This document shows positions 47,121 to 58,059 of a DNA stretch of 64,000 nt, piece after piece. Every line of letters begins with the position of its first letter. The stretch's first letter is position 1. This DNA comes from Azadirachta indica (lineage: Eukaryota > Streptophyta > Magnoliopsida > Sapindales > Meliaceae), in assembly GCA_022749755.1 (NCBI GenBank), contig CM040442.1:16280457-16344456 (forward strand), read 5' to 3'. The translations under genes were made by a program, and so were the position numbers. The notes beneath the pieces were generated by a model, which was given only the letters and a program-made list of their open reading frames with translations, had not been told where the DNA came from and did not search any database.

Positions 47121-47133
47121 AGTATTTTTGTTC

Positions 47134-47155
47134 TATTCCCATAGACGGCGCCAAC
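47134..47155 (-). other. Primer-binding site of B
   Basis: The minus strand reads GTTGGCGCCGTCTATGGGAA beside LTR3. TGGCGCCGT matches the 3' end of tRNA-Asp, the primer usual for Athila/Tat elements. The match beyond about ten bases is weak. Confidence 0.75.
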
Positions 47156-47574
47156 TGTTGATACCAAAAATCATAATTTCTGATATCACTATGAAAATTG
47201 TGGATTTCTATTGAATTAGTAAAAGATCATGTTCCCCCTTTACGTAGGCCCTAATATATATATATATACAGATACAACTTTCCTTCTTCTAGTAGAACTA
47301 GGAATATCAATGAATTTAGAATGTGTCTTACAAAATCCTATCTTACCTTAAACTAAACTTTTCAAAATTGATTTTCCTTATTCTGTAAGAATTACTTTTG
47401 ATCGAATTGCTTTCATGACACATTCGAGTAGAAACCCTTCCGAGCCGACTTGATCATGACCGATTCAGCGCTTAAAGGGGGCTGACCAGACATGAAGCCT
47501 GCCATTTTAATGAACCAAGCTTGTCTTCTCAAGAACTAGACTATAAGTCTTTGATGAGCCCATCTCCCCAAACA
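47156..47574 (-). repeat. LTR3 (right outer LTR)
   Basis: Starts TGTTGATACC, ends CCCCAAACA and is followed by CTAAC. It is the only LTR with both canonical TG...CA ends. Length is 419 bp. Confidence 0.88.
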
Positions 47575-47579
47575 CTAAC
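47575..47579. repeat. Target-site duplication CTAAC, right
   Basis: Matches 28144-28148. Confidence 0.75.
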
Positions 47580-48887
47580 ATTAAGGGCAAAATGGATTTT
47601 TGATCAAAAAAGTTGATATAATGAATAGAAAAGCTAATTTCTGTTATGTTAAAAGAGTAGTACTAATTAATTTTGAGATTCTTTCCATCTATCTATAGTT
47701 TTGCAAACCTCAAGAGAAGTTTGTAAAAATTCCTGTTAAAAAGATTTAGTAGCTGCATAACTTTTTAATTTTAATAAAAAATTTAAAATATTAGAGTAAA
47801 CTTAAATTTTATTATTTTTTTTTTGTACATTTGTATTAATTTAAAATTTTTAATATAATTTTAAGAAGATGTTTGAAAGTGATGTTTCCAAGAAATGTGT
47901 TTATTGCATTGATCTAATTTTAAGTAGATGCGACTCCTTTATACGATTTTTTTTAGAATTCATGCAAATCAACATTATGAATGTTGTTGTTTTAGTTTCG
48001 ACAACAAAAATAAGTCATAAATAAAATAAAAAAATAATTTATAGATACCTAAAAAGAACTTATAAGAGATTTTGTATTTTAAATTTATTTAATATATTAT
48101 TAATAACTTTCTCATGATATACCCTTTATTTAATTAATTGAAACTTTATTATATGTTGATCTTTTTTTTTTTTTTTTTTTTTCGCTTTGATTTATAGAAT
48201 TTTTTTTAATTATGAAATCGAAAAAGCAAACTAATAATTCAAACTTGCCCATTTCATTGACATGGGATGAAAATACAAGTCCAATAAGTTAAAAAAAAAA
48301 TCGTGTAAAAAAGTATAATTATTTGTATTAATAATGATAACTAATAAATTAAAAGAAATTTAACCGCTCAGTTTTATGTTTTTTGTGTGTAAATAATGAA
48401 CCATACGAGATATAATTTAAGAAAAAATGAGGATGACTTTTAATAATTATTTTATTTATTTTTAAAATAATTATAAAAAAAAAATAAATTGAAAAAATAA
48501 ATTTATTTTTTTCAAAATACAAAAACCATGTATGTCAAATGATGAATAATAATAAAAAAACGGTCACTTTTATTTAATGTTTAACAAGTTAACCTAAGGA
48601 ACCAACGGTCATTTTAGAGCGGGCAGCAAAATTGCGCCACAAGTAAACGGCTACTTGCGCATTCCTCTTCTAAGCAACTTCTAATTTGACTAGTTTCAGT
48701 TGTTTTAAGAAAGTCAACAAATATCTCTCCCTTTGAAATCAGCTATTTTCTCTGTTTCTCTACTCTCTGCTTCAAATCAACGCTACCCGGGTTCTTAATT
48801 CTGACATATTCATCGAAGATTTCTTAACCCACGAATTATTTTTGTCTTCTGGTAACCTAATCTGGTTGTTTGTGCGAGTTGAAGCAA
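47580..48887. other. AT-rich intergenic DNA and CAF1 upstream region
   Basis: No gene. There is a T tract at 48162-48182. The last 250 bp are less AT-rich and include two W-box-type TTGACT cores at 48686-48691 and, inverted, 48712-48717, followed by a C/T-rich leader (48720-48780). Family members are often stress-induced, which would fit W-boxes, but such short motifs also occur by chance. Confidence 0.45.
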
Positions 48888-49802
48888 ATGGGCAGTGTGA
48901 AAATAAGGGAAGTTTGGAGTTCTAATCTTGATGAAGAAATATTCTTCTTCGCCCAGTGTTTGAACAGATTCAATTTTCTGTCTGTCGACACTGAATTTCC
49001 GGGTTTCCTCCGAAATACACCAAGAAATGCGCCAGAGGCGGTGCGCTATGAAGACCTGAAGTTCAATGTCGATCAGATGAAGATTATCCAACTGGGTGTT
49101 ACTCTTTCGGACGTTAATGGGAACATCTGTTCTACGTGGGAGTTTAATTTCTCTGATTTTGATATGAAGAAAGACCCACATTTTGAAGCATCAATCGATC
49201 TGTTAACCAGTAACGGCCTGGATTTTGAGAAGATGAGGAGAGATGGAATTGACGGCCGCGTGTTTGTGGGTAGGTTTTTGGAGATTTTATCAAGAAGTAG
49301 AAATTTGAAGTGGGTAACTTTTCATGGGTTGTATGATTTGGCTTACATGCTTAAACTCTTGAATCAGAATGTGTTGCCAACAAATGTTTTTGATTTTGTT
49401 AAGTTGGCTTCTGGGTATTTCGAAAGTGTCTATGACATCAAGTTTATGGCGAGGTTCTGTGAGGGGTTGATGGGAGGTGAAATTGGGTTGAGCAGATTGG
49501 CCAAGATTTTGAATCTGGAGAGATGTGGTGATGCACATAATGCTGGTTCAGATAGTCTATTGACAGCCTCTGTGTTTGCACAAATGAGGAAGCTTTATCG
49601 GATTCAGGATCGCTTTGTTTTGGGGTTTTTGTATGGGATTAGTGCCAGAATTCTGACATTTCGCCGGAAGATTATGGTGCCACCATATTGTCAGCCTTAC
49701 ATTCGTTCCCCGGTCTGCCCTACGTTTGTCCACTATGGAAGACCACTGCTTCAGCAACCCCATTACTGTGTTCCTGTGCAGTTAGCTAGAATACCGTATT
49801 GA
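48888..49802 (+). CDS. CAF1: CCR4-associated factor 1 (CAF1/POP2) deadenylase
   Basis: This 304-residue protein is encoded in one exon, as usual for plant CAF1. CAF1 is the DEDD-type 3'-5' exoribonuclease of the CCR4-NOT complex. It shortens mRNA poly(A) tails in cytoplasm and P-bodies. The catalytic residues are visible: D34 and E36 (SVDTEFPG), D150 (FHGLYDLAYML), and H217 and D222 (AHNAGSDSLLT). The start is ATG 48888, reading MGSVKIREVW as in other plant members. The longer frame to 48870 would begin with TTG. The C-terminal ~45 residues are Pro/Tyr-rich and less conserved. There is no frameshift or stop. The next gene, APRT, converges from the right with ~360 bp between stop codons. It resembles the CAF1-11-like subgroup. 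Confidence 0.95.
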   Translation: MGSVKIREVWSSNLDEEIFFFAQCLNRFNFLSVDTEFPGFLRNTPRNAPEAVRYEDLKFNVDQMKIIQLGVTLSDVNGNICSTWEFNFSDFDMKKDPHFEASIDLLTSNGLDFEKMRRDGIDGRVFVGRFLEILSRSRNLKWVTFHGLYDLAYMLKLLNQNVLPTNVFDFVKLASGYFESVYDIKFMARFCEGLMGGEIGLSRLAKILNLERCGDAHNAGSDSLLTASVFAQMRKLYRIQDRFVLGFLYGISARILTFRRKIMVPPYCQPYIRSPVCPTFVHYGRPLLQQPHYCVPVQLARIPY

Positions 49803-50160
49803 TTTTTTTTTGTAGATGAAAAGCTCCATTCTCGAGCTATATTCTTTAATTCTTTTGTAATGTTGATTGAATTGTATATATGACAGCAGCAAAGTATCTT
49901 TTACGAATCCTTCAAATTTTTTTCACATATATATAATAAAAAAAATATGTAGAAAACAATTGCATTTCAGAGAATTGTGATAAAAGAGAATAATTCTATA
50001 TTTCTTAATTATATGATATATATATATATATATGGGTATAAAAACCAAGCGATTACAATATTTTTTGTTAGCCATAACTTTTTAAATGAGCATTATATCT
50101 TACAGCAATGTTGGATACTGGAGGGAATCATTCGAACAGTTGAATAATGCCCGATATGTA
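49803..50160. other. 3' region between convergent CAF1 and APRT
   Basis: Contains the CAF1 3' UTR (GTAATGTTGATTGAATTG near 49858) and an (AT)n run at 50016-50034. No gene. Confidence 0.5.
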
Positions 50161-52200
50161 TCACTGTTTATAGCCGAGCCTCAATAAGTACAAGGGCTTT
50201 GCGTTTAGTTTGGATTGTCCCTGCAAAAGTGCAAGCATCCGATTAGGCTGGCACAATGAGCTTATCCTGAGAAGGAATAATACTGCACTAGGTAATGTGA
50301 GGAGAACAATCAGGGATTCATTGAATCAAAACCAAAGATGATTTGAGGCCGATAGTAACAAGATCAGCGTTATGGTGCTACAGCGTTTTGAAGTACAAAG
50401 ACTGTGCAATGCAAATGTGCATTACAAGAAAGTAGAAGCAGAAGAAGCTAAAACCTTTTGGTGTAGGGATTCCACTAGTTTTTGAGATTAAATAGATGAA
50501 AAGACATGCATATATCAAAGTTCACTAAGCATTACCTGGAGCTTGGGCACCCTAACAACGCAAGCACACTCAAACAACTCCAGCTCCAGCGCGTTCTAGT
50601 TAACAACAATTGCAAACATATATAGTTTTAGTTAGAACAGCAGTGTAAAATAAAATGACTAGAGATAAAAAAAAGTTATGCAGGACCTCTGGACCTTACC
50701 TAACAGCCTTACTGCTGCACAGAGTGTGCCACCTGTAGCCACCAACTCATCAACGACTAAAGCGCGATCTCCAGAATGAACGGCTCCAACATGCATTTCT
50801 AAGCTATCAGTTCCATATTCGAGTGTGTATTCTTCAGAGATGACTTCTCCTATATATTGAAATATAGAAAGCTTTAGTTCATGTCATGGAAACTTAATAT
50901 TAATAATAATCACTTTGAATCTATTTCGAGGCACAAAGAAGATTTTGAACCACAGGTAGAAAGAAATACAAAGCCTCAAAGATAACTCATTTATTTTGTC
51001 TCAGTGCATAACAGCTAATTGTCTGCATCATTTCCATGACAAACTTCTCACAGGAAAGACCAGATAAAGTTTGTCCAACTGCTTAGAACTCATGTTGAAT
51101 AGCATACCTGGTAACTTCCGAGGCTTGCGCAAAGGAACAAACTTGGCACCGATGGCCAAGGCAATTGCAGGACCAAACAGAAATCCTCTGGCCTCAACTA
51201 CGACAATGCAATTTGATGAAATACGGATAACAAAAGTACAATTTCATGAGTCAAATGAATTAATAAAATGATCAAAAAGAGAAGCTGGTAACATAAGCAA
51301 GTCACATACAGTTGCATGAGAAATAAAAATGCTTATATAGTCTCTGGTTGGTGAAGTTACAACATGTAGCAATGATATTTTACCACTCATCTTCCCACTT
51401 ATACCTAACATCAAATGATTCAATTTCATAGTTGCTGGCAGATGACCTCTATCCCAAACATATACTCTTTAGCCAATAGTTTATTATCAATGTGGTTAAC
51501 AAAATCCCAGAAACAGAAAAATTAATCCAGTGAACTTATTGTCAACAATAGAAAAAAACGAAAAATCTCATCACATTCACACCCAGTAGCATTTAACTAA
51601 TGCATTTCAACTTTATCATCACAAAACTAGTAGAAAATCACAACTTGACATATATTAATTCTGCTACTATGAATTTGAACAATAGAAAGTGCAATGAAGA
51701 GAGAATACCAGCTACACCAGAAATGCCCATCTCTTTACAACGATCAATGAAGATATCCACGGCATCCTTAAAAGCCTTGTGATCAAGAAACATAATTCCT
51801 AAAACAAAACCCAGAAAAAAGAAACATTTTTTTTCAAAAGCCTTACTTCTAGGAAATAACAAAAAGACTTCCAAACATCAAACACCAAACATGCAAATGG
51901 CAACACAGGTAAATTTCAAGACAAAGATATAAAAAGCAACTGGTTTTGGAAAGTGAGGAACCACTCTAATGGAGTCCGATATGGCCTTCAATCTGGGGTA
52001 TCCCTCCAAACGATTCTCACTTGCAGCAAGCATTTCTTCTTTCTCTGTTGCTTCAACCTGCAGAATATTTTAGGTTTTTTCCCTCGCACAATCAGCTCTC
52101 TTCTGTTTTACTTAAAGATTGAGGCAAAAGACAGGGCGACACCCAAGTAACATAAATAAGGCGAACTCTAACCTTGGTTGGCAGGAGCAAGAATACCATT
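50161..52200 (-). pseudogene. APT: Adenine phosphoribosyltransferase gene, probably decayed
   Basis: APRT salvages adenine to AMP with PRPP. Exons by splice signals and homology: leader 52173-~52200; exon 1 51940-52057 (ATG 52031-52033; NRLEGYPRLKAISDSIRVVPHFPKP); exon 2 51709-51798; exon 3 51108-51197 ([22 protein letters not shown]); exon 4 50700-50849, with the PRPP loop LVVDELVATGGTLCAA; exon 5 50536-50595; exon 6 ~50161-50220. Faults: exon 2 goes from GIMF straight to LDHKAFKD, lacking about seven residues (the QDITTLL region); the exon 1 donor is not GT in the needed phase; one residue is missing before EARGF; an extra T in exon 5 gives a TGA at 50570-50572. Several faults together suggest a pseudogene, though sequencing error could explain single ones. 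Confidence 0.85.
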
Positions 52201-52950
52201 AAAGAATTATTTACAGATTTTTTTTTACTTTTTTTTGGGTATTATTACCATTATAATGTTATTCACAGATCTGGTTCTGTTTTTGGGTATTATTACCATT
52301 ATAATTTATGATCCCATAATTAGTGAGTTATTTAAAAATTTTCTTCACAAAAAATTAGTAAGTTGAACATCAAGCTAACAATAGCGTACATATTAAACGT
52401 AGGGATAATAACAGTTTCGTCCCTGACTGTGGGTGAAATAACAAATTAACAGAGTTTTTCGATGACGTGTCATCGCACATACCACTACCACAACTGCCTA
52501 CCGCAGCCACTACCGTGGACTAAATTGTTAAATTAAGAAACTTATCACCTAATTAGTTTTTTAAAAGTTTACACATGAAAATGTTATTACCCATTAATTT
52601 TATGTACATTATGATTTATATTTATTTAATATCATAAATATATTGTTATATATCAGTAATATAGAAAAAATTCATTTTTAAAATGCTACTGGGATTTATA
52701 CTATAATATAGAAATTTCTGAATATCAAAATATATTTCCATAAATTTAATTCTAAAAATTACGTGATTAATAGTTCATTGATTGATTAAATTAGTGAATA
52801 TTTTAAAATAGTACATGTGATTAAATTTCACATTACAATTTTGAAAATAATAATAATAATAATTTACATTTTATATAATTAACAAATTATTCTAAAAATT
52901 AATCCTTAAAAAAAAAAAAAGCTTTTCCATATTAAAATTGTCATTATACT
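52201..52950. other. AT-rich intergenic DNA
   Basis: A 45-bp phrase containing TTTTGGGTATTATTACCATT occurs twice near 52235 and 52281. A repeat-like phrase at 52404 resembles 7606. No gene. Confidence 0.5.
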
Positions 52951-52959
52951 AATATAATG

Positions 52960-53181
52960 CTAGCAAAGTAGAAGAACATTCCTCGAAACACGTGCGCCGT
53001 ACCACGAAAGCAACATAAAGTCACCGTTCACGTCACGCGTGTGCACTAGAATAGATAGGCATAGCATGATCATCCGATAATCGGCTTTTAATTCGCAATA
53101 CGATGATGATTCCCGAATTTCATCCGACGGTAAAGATTTTCTGAAACGTATTAAATCCGCAATCACTTCCGTTGTCTCCAT
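52960..53181 (-). CDS. Unidentified small ORF, 73 codons
   Basis: The ORF starts METTEVIADLIRFRKSLP and runs to a stop at 52960. Its DNA is distinctly richer in G and C than the surrounding AT-rich sequence, and it contains several ACGT-containing words (CACGTG-like and ACGCGT near 52990-53040). I recognise no domain. It could be the first exon of a truncated gene, since the N-terminus looks natural and nothing coding follows downstream. It could equally be a promoter fragment of a lost plus-strand gene. The motif pair at 53241-53273 lies 60-90 bp upstream of its ATG. Confidence 0.35.
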   Translation of the reverse strand: METTEVIADLIRFRKSLPSDEIRESSSYCELKADYRMIMLCLSILVHTRDVNGDFMLLSWYGARVSRNVLLLC

Positions 53182-53240
53182 GTCAGATCACAACAGATTT
53201 GGGCCTGTTGGCAGTAACTTAGGTCCACCAGAAATGTTAT

Positions 53241-53273
53241 GATGTGGGATCTCTTGGCGATGTGGGATCTCTT
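53241..53273 (-). promoter_or_regulatory. Duplicated ATCCCACATC motif
   Basis: GATGTGGGATCTCTT occurs twice, 18 bp apart (53241-53255 and 53259-53273). On the minus strand one copy is ATCCCACATCG, identical to the plant snRNA upstream sequence element RTCCCACATCG. No TATA box follows at the snRNA spacing and no snRNA sequence was recognised. Confidence 0.4.
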
Positions 53274-54190
53274 TTTAAACTTTTGGTACTTTCCAACCGT
53301 TTGATCAAATCTCAGTTGCTGGGCCTTTTGATTGAGGAGTCCACAATGATTGGATGACACTTACTGCATGAAATTCGGTTGCAGTAAAGTAAAGTTTGAA
53401 ATTTATAATTTTTTAATCCTATATTAAATTTCATTATCCGTGTTTTTCTTTTTTAAAAAAAAAAAAAAAAAACTGACACTTGATAATTTTCTAAGTTCCA
53501 ATTTTAGTTAACTTGGGTATTCTTGTATATATATGATACATGTCTTTTACAATTAAAAATATAAATGAAATGAGATTAAAAAAATAGTTTTCTAGCATAT
53601 AAGTTTCACATATAAAATTTAAAATATTTTTAATATTTATAATTACAATATTAAACATATTATATTAAAATATTTTAGATTCTTCCATGACAGATTACAA
53701 ATTAAAAAAAATTGTGACGTAAATAGTACTTATAGTTATTATAATGGATATTTTTACATATCTCCTTTAAAATTTATAAAAATCACAGTTAAATAGAATG
53801 TTTGTAAAAATTTACAGGATTCTCTTGCAATGAACTTAGTTGTTTGACTGTAAGTTGACCAATCAAAAAGGTTAAAAATTGTAAAATACTCTTAACATAA
53901 AAAAGTTTTAATAATCAAATATTTACTTACTCTTATTTTTAATATCATTTATAATCATAATAATAATAATAAAAAAACTCCATAATTACCCAACATTATA
54001 TTTTTTTCCTTTCCTTATCTAACATCATTATTAGCAAGCTAAACCACAGCAGCCATTAACCTACCAAAGCACCATTACTAGCAAGGCAAACAAGCAAAAC
54101 CCAACAACAGTCACCCTATCAATCATGCCAAAAAGCGATTGCCTTTGACCAAAATTAAGCTATGGAAGAATGGGTTGATCCTAATAAGGG
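53274..54190. other. AT-rich intergenic DNA
   Basis: No gene. An A tract lies at 53455-53471. Confidence 0.5.
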
Positions 54191-54833
54191 TGTTGGCTGT
54201 CACATGTTGCCATCTCGGAAGCGGAACAGCCAAAAGCACAAGAGCACAAGAATGCGCAACACATAGAACAAGCATGCACAAGTTTTGAACACACCTACTT
54301 GTTTAATCGAGAGCGCTTATTCGTGAATGAACAGTGCCCACATGATCAGTGAACTGAAAGCAGAATGGGTGAGATGGAAGGCGCGTAGGCTTGAACAGGG
54401 CATGTCGAGAGCATGCCCGACTTCCTACCACAACAACCGAGGTTAAGCATGACAGCAATCCTTGAAAGCAACCATCTTAAGCATCATTTGGGCTAAGCAC
54501 ACCAACCACAAGGGAGAAGCAAGCTGAACAGTACATGAGGTAGCTTAAAAATCAAGCATGGCTTCCTTAGACTTATGATCCCCAATAGGTCCAAATTATA
54601 AATAGTGGTGGTAGGTAAGATATTTATGTATTTTATGTAAATATTTGTACATACATTTATCTTACCCATTAATAATGCTTTGTATAATTAAATCATGGCC
54701 CTCCATTTGTAAATATATATTGTATAATGTTGTGTAAATGAAAGAAGTAGAACTCATTTTTCTCTTCCAAATTGAAGCATCTCACATCTCTTTCTTCTCT
54801 ATTTTTGCTCCCATTTTGAGCACAAAATCAACA
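54191..54833 (+). other. LTR-like block with TATA box
   Basis: Begins TGTTGGCTGTCACATG and ends AAAATCAACA, so has TGTT...AACA ends. TATAAATA lies at 54597-54604 and T-rich, polyadenylation-like sequence follows. It is clearly richer in G and C than its surroundings. No 5-bp target duplication is present (AAGGG versus CATCT) and no internal domains adjoin. Candidate solo or terminal LTR. Confidence 0.42.
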
Positions 54834-56683
54834 CATCTCACTGCCATATTTTATGCACACCTGAACAAAAATTGATATTGGGTTAAAAAGGACTTATTTA
54901 GATAGTGCACAGCTGCTAGTCTAAGCGCCGCATGTAATCGTAATTTCGTCAAATTTCTAACACGTGAGTTGGCAAAGCTGAAGAACAGGTTGGTGCTATT
55001 GATGTGTTGGTGGACTCGAAGAAGGCTACAGTGAGTGCTGGCAAATTTGGGAAAGATGATGCGACTGGTGATGGCAAACTGGAAAGTTTGCGAGTGGGAT
55101 GTTATATATAAAATAAATAAATTAGGGTTTATAGTTTACAGTTTATTTATATTTATATTTTATATCTAAAATATAAAAATATGTAAATAAAATTAAAATA
55201 AGTTTGAAAAGTAAAAAATTAATATAATTTTATAATATTACCCTTCTTCTAATAGTCAATTGACAGTCAAACAAATAGCATAATGCCTGGAATTCAAGGA
55301 TCTGTTTCCCCACTTTAAAGTACAACTACAAACAAAAAGTTAATTTGGTTAATTACGTAAATATTTATTTATTTGATAAATAATTATAAAAGTTCTATAG
55401 TTCTCATTTTAGTCAAATAAGTCCTTTAAAAAGTTTATAATTTTTTAATATAATCAATTAACTCCTTCTTATAATCATATTATTTACAAATTTTCAATTT
55501 AATCGATTTTAGAATTTTTAATTCATTTTCTTAATATAAAATTTGCTAAAATAATCAAAAACTAACATAATTTTTTAATAATAGATTTAGAACAATAAAT
55601 CATGATAAAATACAAATAATTAATTGATGTCACACAAAATAATCAATTTATTAATAAATTAATTTGTTTTATTATAATATTATATGCTTAAGAAAATAAA
55701 TAAATTTTAAAAGATTTTTCTCTTTGGATTTTATTTTTTATTTACCAAACAAAATATTTTTGTGCAACATTATCAAAATTAAAAAAAAAAACTCTAAGAT
55801 TGATTTAATACATTTCTCTAATTTTATTAATTCAATTAAATAATTTAATACTAAGTTACTTTTTTCTGTTTATATAGGTTAATAAAAATATTATAGTAAA
55901 TGCATCAATCAAATTTTTGATATTTTATTCTAACCTAATTTTTATTAATTGAAATATTTTATATAAATTATTTTAATCAAATTGATGATAATTATCATTT
56001 ATCTTATATTTAATAATTAATTTAAGAAAAAGTCAAACATTTATTTTTATTATATTATTTTGATGATATGTAAAATGGTGATTTCACATATAAGTAATTA
56101 ATTTAATTGTTATTAAAAAGATAAAAAAAAATGATTTGTGTTATGATATTTGATAGAAGATTAAAAATTATAATATATTTTTTAATAACAAATTAAAAAT
56201 TGATAACTATAGGAGATAATTTTTGTTAAATACTTTAAATATATAATTAAGTCAACAAATTTAATACTTTAAATATGTTTTGGTGATACTTGGAATTTTC
56301 ATCAATCAACTCTTTATTTTAAAAATTTTATTATATATATAAAAATAATTTTTTAATTTAAAATAATTCAGATTTAATATTTATAATTACTCATCTATAA
56401 TCTAAATTATTGACTTACTATTAAATTGTAACAATTATCTATAAAAATTAATTACATTGTTTTAAATAGAAAATAATATGTTTAGGCAACTGCAATTGAA
56501 GCAATTTTTTGCATCCTTTGGCAACCAGCGCCATGTAGGCATGTGGCCGCGCCGTGACTGCTATGTTGGATGCAATTTTTGCATGATTTTGGTATTGGCT
56601 TAGTGGCATATTTCATAGTAATCCCTAATAATTACATGTCAAATTACTGTAATTGGAAATATATCCATGGTTAGTTGCACTTT

Positions 56684-56723
<40 letters not shown>

Positions 56724-56787
56724 CACACATACACATATAATTATTATGTTTTTCATTTTCTCTTTTTTTAGTATAATTAAATAAATA

Positions 56788-56838
<51 letters not shown>

Positions 56839-57424
56839 CTGAATTTACATATAAAAAAATTGGTACATAATTTATTTTATTTTAAAAATAATATTTTTAG
56901 TAATATAAATTAAATATTTATTTTATTTAAATATCTTTTATTTTCATATTATGTTAATAAAATATAAGTGATAGTATAGTGATAAGTGGTATATCAACCT
57001 TTTGTTAAGTCTTGAGTTAAATTTTTAATACTTACAATAATTTTACTTTATTTTTTAGTCAAACTTGGGGTTAGTGGCCCGCAACAATCCCTAGTCTAAT
57101 TGGGGACATCCCTGACCTGTTGCCAACTCTAGTAACAACTAATGGAGGAGAAACTTGTAAATTTCTATAAATATTCTATATAATTATGATTTTTATAAAT
57201 TTTAGGGAAGATATGTGAAAATACCCTAATTTGAAATTCAAAAGTTAGCTTACATCAATGCCTAAAGTTTAATACTTGACCTATGAATACTTGTCATTCG
57301 TTGGCCTTTGAAAGACGAACCATTGATGATGAAATCAAGGATTTAAGAGAATTTGGCAATACAAATTCGGGAACTTGGCAAAAAGTGAATTTAAGTTTCA
57401 AAAGCAGTTAATTGCTATTGAAAG
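54834..57424. other. AT-rich DNA with microsatellites
   Basis: A less AT-rich stretch at 54965-55105 gives two overlapping short open frames without recognisable similarity. Microsatellites are (AT)n at 56688-56717, passing into (AC)n, and (AAT)n at 56786-56833. No gene otherwise. Confidence 0.5.
56688..56833. repeat. (AT)n/(AC)n and (AAT)n microsatellites
   Basis: Two simple repeats about 70 bp apart, with about 15 AT and 15 AAT units. Confidence 0.9.
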
Positions 57425-57436
57425 TGGAAGAGTCCA

Positions 57437-58037
57437 TGTTAGAGTTATTTGTCTTGTTAAATCGAGGCACTGAGATTCGAAAGCCTTAGAATAATTTTAC
57501 AGTAAAGCCTCTCAAACTAAATAGGAGGCCTGACTTCGTGACAACCAATTTAGGCCGATATAATATGCAAAGTTGATTTGCTTTAGGGTAATTAGTTAAT
57601 CCAATTTGGATGACACCTATGGAGGGCCCAAGCTCCAAGTAAGTGAGGTCCTGTTTTCCAATAATCCCTAAGAACTAAGATAGGGATCGCACACTTAAGT
57701 CCACATTATTGTTGGCTAGCCATTACGCAGTCAAAATTAAAGGCCTCATGTAAGCCGAAACCATTATAAAGTGACAGCCCAAACCAAATAGCCTACTTTA
57801 ATTAAAGTACAATTAGATAAGCCTGAGCCAAACGAGGCCCAAGTAAACACATAAGAATCATAATCTTCGTAAAATTCAAGAAACCTAACTAGAATAGAAT
57901 TAAAGTTCATACTAGAGATAGAGGTAGGATACAATAAGGGACAAGAAATAAGAGAGGAATGGGTTCTTTTTGGGTGCTTTTCTACAATTTAAACAAATTC
58001 ACTAGCTGGTCATCGGCTGGAAGATCTAGTATCAGCA
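57437..58037 (+). other. LTR-like sequence with adjacent PBS-like motif, copy 2
   Basis: Begins TGTTAGAG and ends AGTATCAGCA. GCACCATTTC follows, a further-decayed version of the motif beside copy 1. Confidence 0.42.
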
Positions 58038-58059
58038 GCACCATTTCTAATAAATTTTT

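Larger units (their letters stand above)
28149..47574 (-). mobile_element. Compound Tat-type Ty3/gypsy element: LTR-A-LTR-B-LTR
   Basis: Three ~410-bp LTRs in the same orientation (28149-28558, 36689-37098, 47156-47574) enclose two internal regions, A (8.1 kb) and B (10.1 kb). Each has gag, protease, RNase H and integrase on the minus strand and a convergent aORF on the plus strand. RT survives only in B. The outer borders carry the same CTAAC. The inner edges of LTR1 and LTR2 share the change ...AAATA where the outer edge of LTR3 has ...AAACA. This fits one insertion later enlarged by unequal exchange between LTRs. All ORFs are decayed. Confidence 0.88.

Noticed and set aside
49290..49763. 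Minus-strand open frames inside CAF1
   Set aside because: Antisense shadows of a well-supported coding exon.
53241..53273. snRNA gene promoter (exact upstream sequence element RTCCCACATCG on the minus strand)
   Set aside because: No TATA box at the required spacing and no U1-U6 like sequence downstream on either strand.
54965..55105. Short open frame with VGKAEEQVGAIDVLVD as a gene fragment
   Set aside because: Two frames are open over the same bases, it is short, no family was recognised, and it is only slightly less AT-rich than its surroundings.
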